Below are positions 13,797-17,378 of a DNA stretch of 17,378 bases, in pieces. Position 1 is the stretch's first letter; each line of letters starts with the position of its first letter. The notes below the pieces were generated by a model that was not told where the DNA came from, did no database searches, and was given only the letters and a program-made list of their open reading frames with translations. Origin of the DNA: SZUA-430 sp040381215 (GTDB taxonomy: Bacteria; Pseudomonadota; Alphaproteobacteria; Micropepsales; Micropepsaceae). Made by a program: the position numbers and the translations under genes. The stretch covers positions 1-17,378 of the forward strand of contig JBEIHO010000058.1 in the NCBI GenBank assembly GCA_040381215.1. The letters run 5' to 3'.

Positions 13797-14642
13797 TCAA
13801 CGTGGCGCAGGCAGCGGGGTTCCATCGTTCTGCGGCGGCGCCCCGACTGACGAGTCATGGTTGCGGCGTACGGTCAGCCCCGCCAGCTCGATCGAGACCA
13901 CGTCTTGCGTCAGCCTTCCGTTCTCCATCTGAAGCACACAGAAACTCGGCGCCGTGCCGCGCAGGCGCCTCGACAGCGTGCCCGATCCCATCTGCACCAT
14001 TGGCCGCCGCGTGTTGGTGATCGCGTGCGCAAACGCGTCGTGGATATGCCCCGTCAGGATCGCGTCGACATGCGCCCGCACGCACAGCCTCAGGGCATCG
14101 GTCCCGCGCTTGGTCTGGACGGAGACCTGCGAGAGCCCCGGCTCATGCAGAGGGTGATGGCAGATCAGCAACCGCCAGGCATCCTCCCGCCCGCCGGCCA
14201 GCAGCGCCAGCGCCGTCTCGAGATCCTCGATATCGATCACGCCATCCGCCCAGTTCAGCCGGCCCTGAACGCCACGTGCGCTGTTGATCGCCACGATGCG
14301 CACCGCCCCGCCGCGCAGCTCAACCAGCCTGTCGACGCAGTCTATGCCGTCCATGTATCTGGTGTAGCGGGCGAACGGTTTTAGCATCCGGGCCGTCATG
14401 TTGATCAACGGTGTGTCGTGATTACCAGGCGCTGCGATCACCGGAAACTCAAGGTTGTCCAGCCATTCGCGCGCCGCCGCGAATTCGCTGTGCCGGCCCT
14501 TTTGTGTGATGTCGCCGGCGAAGATCACTGCGTCCGGCCTCACCCGCCTGGTGAAAGACCCAAGCTGTTCCAGCGCCGCGCGGTCCTCACGCCCGAAATG
14601 CACATCGGAGATGTGGATCAGCCTGATGGCGTCAGGGTTCAT
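13797..14642 (-). CDS. Calcineurin-like metallophosphoesterase
   Basis: This 281-residue cytosolic phosphoesterase has every metal-binding block of the fold: DVH (Asp13, His15), GD at 43-44, GNHD (73-76), His162 in CHHP, and GHIH (198-201). The class III cyclic-nucleotide phosphodiesterase/CpdA-type branch is a reasonable comparison, but the substrate (cNMP, phospholipid headgroup or other) cannot be read from sequence. The start overlaps the lipid kinase stop by four bases (ATGA, 14639-14642), so the two are translated from one message and may act on related lipid substrates. Its last codons contain the promoter of the downstream DUF1328 gene. Confidence 0.93.
   Translation of the reverse strand: MNPDAIRLIHISDVHFGREDRAALEQLGSFTRRVRPDAVIFAGDITQKGRHSEFAAAREWLDNLEFPVIAAPGNHDTPLINMTARMLKPFARYTRYMDGIDCVDRLVELRGGAVRIVAINSARGVQGRLNWADGVIDIEDLETALALLAGGREDAWRLLICHHPLHEPGLSQVSVQTKRGTDALRLCVRAHVDAILTGHIHDAFAHAITNTRRPMVQMGSGTLSRRLRGTAPSFCVLQMENGRLTQDVVSIELAGLTVRRNHDSSVGAPPQNDGTPLPAPR
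13799..13823 (-). promoter_or_regulatory. EcfG promoter of DUF1328 copy 2, inside the phosphoesterase gene
   Basis: On the minus strand, GGAAC (13823-13819), a 16-nt spacer and CGTT (13802-13799) match the consensus exactly. The -10 element overlaps the phosphoesterase stop codon and lies 22 nt from the DUF1328 start. Confidence 0.82.
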
Positions 14643-15502
14643 TCAGAGCCCGTAAGGCATCGTGACGCGTTCTCGACGAACGTCACATGTAGGTGGGGCG
14701 CCGGCTGCATGTGCTCTCCATCGGCGATGACGGGAATATCTCCCCCGTCTTCCGCCCCGATGTCCAGCGACGTTGCCGGCGCAACCTCCACGCCCGGCGC
14801 ATTCCGCCAGTCGGTGAAGAACGACGTCCACACCACATTCATCGCTCCGGTCGTCGTCGGATTGGCGAGTGACGCCACCTCCATGCCTCTGCCCGCCTTC
14901 GTCAGCGAACCAATGATCGCGCCCACAAAGCTGGATGTCGGCAAGGCTGTGCCCGCGAAAGAATAGCCGTCGCTGTAGGTGGCCTGAAGGTGCATCGTCT
15001 TCAGCACTTCGATTGCGGCGCCCGTCTGCGCCGCAGCCTTGGCAAGGTCTCCGCGCCGAACACTCTCGCGCGCCTCGGCAAAGTACGCCGGTGCGCCTGC
15101 CATCATCGCGCAATAGAAGCGGTCGCCATTCACTTCGCCGGCTGAAAGGCTCTTGAGTTTTGGGCCCTTCAGCACATCGCGCAGCACCATATCCCATGCC
15201 TTTTCGCCGTGGATCGAGCGGGGCAGGAGGTTCATCGTGCCCCCCGGCAGGATCAGCAGGTTCGGCGTGATCGGTCCCACGATCGTCAGGGCCGAGCGGA
15301 TCGTGCCATCGCCACCCCAGACAACGAAAAGGTCCGGCGCCATGTCGGCCAGCTCCTTCAACTGGTTCTCGCAGTTTCCAGGATCTGACTCGATCAGGTC
15401 AGCACCGTTGATGCCTCCCTCCCGCAGGACAGCCGTCAGCTTTGCCCGCGCTTCAGCTGGGACAGAGCCCGATTTCGGGTTGAACAGCACAATTGATTTC
15501 AT
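14639..15502 (-). CDS. Diacylglycerol kinase catalytic-domain (YegS/DgkB-type) lipid kinase
   Basis: This 287-residue protein should phosphorylate a lipid such as diacylglycerol, on the cytosolic face of the inner membrane. Family motifs in order are FNPKSGS (7-13), the nucleotide/Mg motif GGDGT (63-67, in VVWGGDGTIRSAL), and LPGGTMN (85-91). Downstream, the C-terminal beta-sandwich domain has EVNGDRFYCAMMAG and ends with an IPVIADGEHMQ segment that carries the conserved D-G-E. ATG 15502 was chosen over a GTG at 15532 because it opens directly on the first beta strand (MKSIVLFNPKSG). It overlaps the phosphoesterase gene and has a one-mismatch EcfG promoter 32 nt upstream. Confidence 0.92.
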   Translation of the reverse strand: MKSIVLFNPKSGSVPAEARAKLTAVLREGGINGADLIESDPGNCENQLKELADMAPDLFVVWGGDGTIRSALTIVGPITPNLLILPGGTMNLLPRSIHGEKAWDMVLRDVLKGPKLKSLSAGEVNGDRFYCAMMAGAPAYFAEARESVRRGDLAKAAAQTGAAIEVLKTMHLQATYSDGYSFAGTALPTSSFVGAIIGSLTKAGRGMEVASLANPTTTGAMNVVWTSFFTDWRNAPGVEVAPATSLDIGAEDGGDIPVIADGEHMQPAPHLHVTFVENASRCLTGSE

Positions 15503-15533
15503 GGGTGTGCAGACTTTCCGGCCAGCAACCACT

Positions 15534-15558
15534 AACGCGGCCGCGAGCTATTGGTTCT
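15534..15558 (-). promoter_or_regulatory. EcfG-like promoter of the lipid kinase operon
   Basis: On the minus strand, AGAAC (15558-15554), a 16-nt spacer and CGTT (15537-15534) differ from the consensus in the first -35 base only. It is correctly placed, 32 nt before the start at 15502. Confidence 0.55.
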
Positions 15559-15729
15559 CCGCCGGACACGCGCGTTGACTGAGACCAGCGCCACAACATT
15601 TATGGCGGCCAGCAGAACCATCCACCGCTGAGTCCAGGGCACACGACCGGCGCGGCCAGGCCATCCTTGCTGGAACACGCCCGGTCGAGGTCAGCGACGC
15701 TCTCTCCAGATTCGACGGAATGTGGTGCT

Positions 15730-16089
15730 TTACCCACGATAATCGCCATTGGTCCAATACGTCCGGCCGGAGCGGCGATCGACGTCGTCGTAACGGCGGG
15801 CATTGCCGTCATAAACAAGAGCCTCGCCATTCGGGCCATAGCCGACAGCGTCGGTGTTCCGGTCGCTCGAAGCGCCGGCCACGCCGCCCGCGATGGCTCC
15901 TGTCGCAGCACCAATCGCGGCGCCCTGGCCGGCATCGCGCGAACCCGTGTTGTTGCCGATGACGGCGCCCGCCGCTGCGCCGAGCAGGCCGCCCGTTACG
16001 GCGCCACGCTCCGTGTTGCCGCTCTGCGTGCAAGCCGCCATTACAAGCGCCGCAAGGGCGCTGACAGCCGTGATCGCAATGATCTTCAT
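15730..16089 (-). CDS. Glycine-zipper small lipoprotein
   Basis: This 119-residue envelope protein has a signal peptide MKIIAITAVSALAALVMAAC ending in lipobox Cys20. Two glycine-zipper hairpins follow, TGGLLGAAAGAVIG (32-45) and GAAIGAATGAIAGGVAG (56-72), as in the YMGG-like/SlyB-type outer-membrane lipoproteins. The C-terminal third is hydrophilic with Tyr/Asp/Arg and ends YWTNGDYRG. AGGGAG lies about 9 nt before ATG 16089. The longer frame starting at 16185 overlaps the upstream gene's end and is rejected. A one-mismatch EcfG promoter lies 29 nt upstream, overlapping the end of the preceding gene. A role in envelope stability under stress is inferred. Confidence 0.88.
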   Translation of the reverse strand: MKIIAITAVSALAALVMAACTQSGNTERGAVTGGLLGAAAGAVIGNNTGSRDAGQGAAIGAATGAIAGGVAGASSDRNTDAVGYGPNGEALVYDGNARRYDDVDRRSGRTYWTNGDYRG

Positions 16090-16117
16090 GATCCATCTCC
16101 CTGGGTCTGTGTCTGCG

Positions 16118-16142
16118 AACGTCCCTTGGAAGCTACAATTCC
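16118..16142 (-). promoter_or_regulatory. EcfG-like promoter of the glycine-zipper lipoprotein gene
   Basis: On the minus strand, GGAAT (16142-16138), a 16-nt spacer and CGTT (16121-16118) differ from the consensus in the last -35 base. The -35 element overlaps the last codons of the upstream gene; the -10 element is 29 nt from the start codon. Confidence 0.55.
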
Positions 16143-16579
16143 TTTTTTTGCTGCGGAGCGCGAAGCGCACCCGCAATGCCGCCAACGATCAGGCCAACAA
16201 CGCTCGCCTGCGCAACAAGGGCGAACGAGACGGTTGGTGTTGCAGCGGTAGCGACCAGGCCAGCACCCGCGCCGAGCAGTCCGCCGATCGCCATGCCCTC
16301 CGCGATCGGGCGTCCGAGATCTGGTCGCTGCTTGGCGCCAGGAAGGTGTTCCATGCTCTTCAGATGCATGAGCGCCCGCGAAACGTCCCGCAGGTTGGTT
16401 TTCTCGCCCCCAGACATGTTCTCGGCAGTGCTTTCCGCCAGGCGCTGTGCGTCCAGCTTCCAGCTCTCGAGAATCCGCAGCCGGTCCTTGTGCTTGAGGC
16501 CAGGGTAGGTCAGCACCTCGCCTGGATTGTCGAAGTGTCGTGTGGGTTGCATGACCAGTTCATCGACATGCGTGTTCAT
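16133..16579 (-). CDS. Small membrane protein of unknown function, stress-regulated
   Basis: This is a 148-residue protein of no named family that I can assign. The N-terminal half is soluble and helical, with a recognisable alphaproteobacterial pattern: HFDNPGEVLTYPGLKHKDRL, then RILESWKLDAQRLAES. The C-terminal part has two hydrophobic, Gly/Ala-rich segments (about 93-112 and 115-138: GLLGAGAGLVATAA and SVVGLIVGGIAGAL) and a basic end, so it should be membrane-attached with a zipper-like hairpin. AGGA lies 8 nt before ATG 16579; the earlier in-frame start at 16612 lies on top of the EcfG -10 element and is rejected. An exact EcfG promoter with a 17-nt spacer precedes it by 32 nt. The next gene has its own promoter. 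Confidence 0.82.
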   Translation of the reverse strand: MNTHVDELVMQPTRHFDNPGEVLTYPGLKHKDRLRILESWKLDAQRLAESTAENMSGGEKTNLRDVSRALMHLKSMEHLPGAKQRPDLGRPIAEGMAIGGLLGAGAGLVATAATPTVSFALVAQASVVGLIVGGIAGALRAPQQKKEL

Positions 16580-16610
16580 GCGCTTTTCCTCGCACACATT
16601 GTCAGCCAAC

Positions 16611-16636
16611 AACGGCAGCCGGTGACATGGAGTTCC
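16611..16636 (-). promoter_or_regulatory. EcfG promoter of the small membrane protein gene
   Basis: On the minus strand, GGAAC (16636-16632), a 17-nt spacer and CGTT (16614-16611) match the consensus with the alternative permitted spacing. It is 32 nt from the start codon at 16579. Confidence 0.75.
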
Positions 16637-16659
16637 GGAAAAGAGTCAGCAGAAAATCA

Positions 16660-16681
16660 ACGGCTGGGGGGCTCCAGCCGT
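16660..16681 (-). terminator. Intrinsic terminator after the SDR gene
   Basis: ACGGCTGG (16660-16667) and CCAGCCGT (16674-16681) form a perfect 8-bp stem with a 6-nt loop. On the minus strand it is followed within a few bases by TTTT, 28 nt beyond the SDR stop codon and upstream of the next EcfG promoter, so it insulates the two units. Confidence 0.75.
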
Positions 16682-16708
16682 CAACAGCCACATACCATTG
16701 CGTGCGGG

Positions 16709-17378
16709 TTAGCTCGGTCCGTCGCTCGGCAGGCTGGCGTAAGCGATCCCGCCATCCACTGCGATCGAGTCGCCCACGACATAGTCGCCAGCTTTTGATG
16801 CAAGAAAGATTGCCGTGCCAGCCATGTCCTCGTCGCGCCCGATCCGCCGCATCGGTGTGCGCTGCGCAACCATGTCCTCATGATCACGCGCCGCCTTGTT
16901 CATCTCGGACGCAAACGGACCCGGCGCGATCGCCGTCACGATGATGTTGTCTTGCACCAGCCGCGCCGCCATCCGCTTGGTAAGATAGAGCAGCGACGAT
17001 TTCGACGCATGATACGAATACGTGTCCCACGGGTTGAGGCGAATGCCGTCGATCGAGCAGATGTTGATCACCTTAGCAGGCCGCTCCGGGCTCGCAGCCT
17101 TCTTCAGCGCCGCATGCAGCGCCTGCGTCAGGAAGAACGGCGACTTAACGTTGAGGTCCATCACCTTGTCCCAGCCATGCTCGGGAAATTCCTCGAACGC
17201 CGCGCCCCAGGCCGCGCCCGCATTGTTGACGAGGATGTCGAGCTTGCCTTCGCGCTTGTAGATTTCCTCCGCCAGCATCTTCCCACCGGCCACCGTCGAG
17301 ATGTCCTGCGGCAGCGAGATGCATTCCGCATGCCCCAGAGCGGTCAGCTCCGCCGCCGTCGCATCACAGGCGTCCGCC
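16709..17378 (-). CDS. Short-chain dehydrogenase/reductase (partial, N-terminus beyond the window)
   Basis: The reading frame enters from the right edge without a stop, so the 223 visible residues are the C-terminal part of an SDR of usual length. The N-terminal TGxxxGIG cofactor motif is off-window. Visible motifs: LPQDIS (the Asp that contacts adenine), NNAG, catalytic Ser in NICSIDG, YSYHASK (Y-x3-K), the IAPGPF segment and the C-terminal VVGDSIAVDGG. It resembles FabG/gluconate-5-dehydrogenase/glucose-dehydrogenase-type enzymes; substrate unknown. GTG or ATG codons near 17293 are internal and not starts. It does not share the close spacing or promoter of the stress genes and ends in its own terminator. 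Confidence 0.92.
   Translation of the reverse strand, partial: ADACDATAAELTALGHAECISLPQDISTVAGGKMLAEEIYKREGKLDILVNNAGAAWGAAFEEFPEHGWDKVMDLNVKSPFFLTQALHAALKKAASPERPAKVINICSIDGIRLNPWDTYSYHASKSSLLYLTKRMAARLVQDNIIVTAIAPGPFASEMNKAARDHEDMVAQRTPMRRIGRDEDMAGTAIFLASKAGDYVVGDSIAVDGGIAYASLPSDGPS

Noticed and set aside
15559..15729. Possible small gene between the lipid kinase promoter and the glycine-zipper gene
   Set aside because: The minus-strand frames here are shadows that run into the zipper gene; none has a ribosome site or a protein-like pattern.
1..17378. CRISPR array, insertion sequence, integrase or phage genes
   Set aside because: No spaced repeats, transposase or integrase motifs, or terminal inverted repeats were seen; the only tandem array is the three-unit 14-bp repeat.

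Overview
The window is high-GC bacterial DNA from an alphaproteobacterium. The best evidence is a complete general stress response (GSR) core: phyR divergent from nepR-ecfG, with a HisKA_2 sensor kinase translationally overlapped with ecfG. This PhyR-NepR-EcfG partner-switching module is known only from Alphaproteobacteria. A lysidine-type tRNA-Ile(CAT) also fits. I cannot fix the genus.

Layout. Positions 1-2132 (minus) hold an export operon: HlyD-like fusion protein, LolD/MacB-type ATPase and the start of an FtsX/MacB-like permease. Positions 2133-2836 lack an intact gene, but contain three perfect 14-bp tandem repeats fused to what looks like the last 46 codons of a group 1 truncated haemoglobin. 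Positions 2837-7409 look catabolic: on the minus strand a TetR regulator, an SDR dehydrogenase and a lipoprotein cytochrome c/PQQ quinoprotein resembling polyvinyl-alcohol dehydrogenase; diverging from them, an apparently exported two-domain VOC (glyoxalase-fold) protein. Positions 7639-8647 hold the tRNA and a multiply frameshifted DUF4239/bestrophin-like pseudogene.

Positions 8669-16612 form a stress-response island. Around phyR / nepR-ecfG-kinase lie two DUF1328 mini membrane proteins, an entericidin-type lipoprotein, an OmpA-like periplasmic protein, a DAG-kinase-like lipid kinase overlapping a metallophosphoesterase, a glycine-zipper lipoprotein and a small stress-type membrane protein. 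The window ends in a second SDR gene, cut at the edge.

The main result is that the EcfG promoter (GGAAC, 16-17 nt, CGTT) can be read by eye at eight places between 8880 and 16636: five exact and three with one mismatch. Each lies 22-53 nt (measured from the -10 element) upstream of a start codon. So the sigma factor, its anti-sigma factor, the anti-anti-sigma factor, a probable input kinase and a set of envelope-directed target genes are physically clustered. The target products are nearly all small membrane or lipoprotein components plus a lipid kinase, which suggests that the output is envelope remodelling under stress. That functional reading is inference; the promoter matches and gene order are directly visible.
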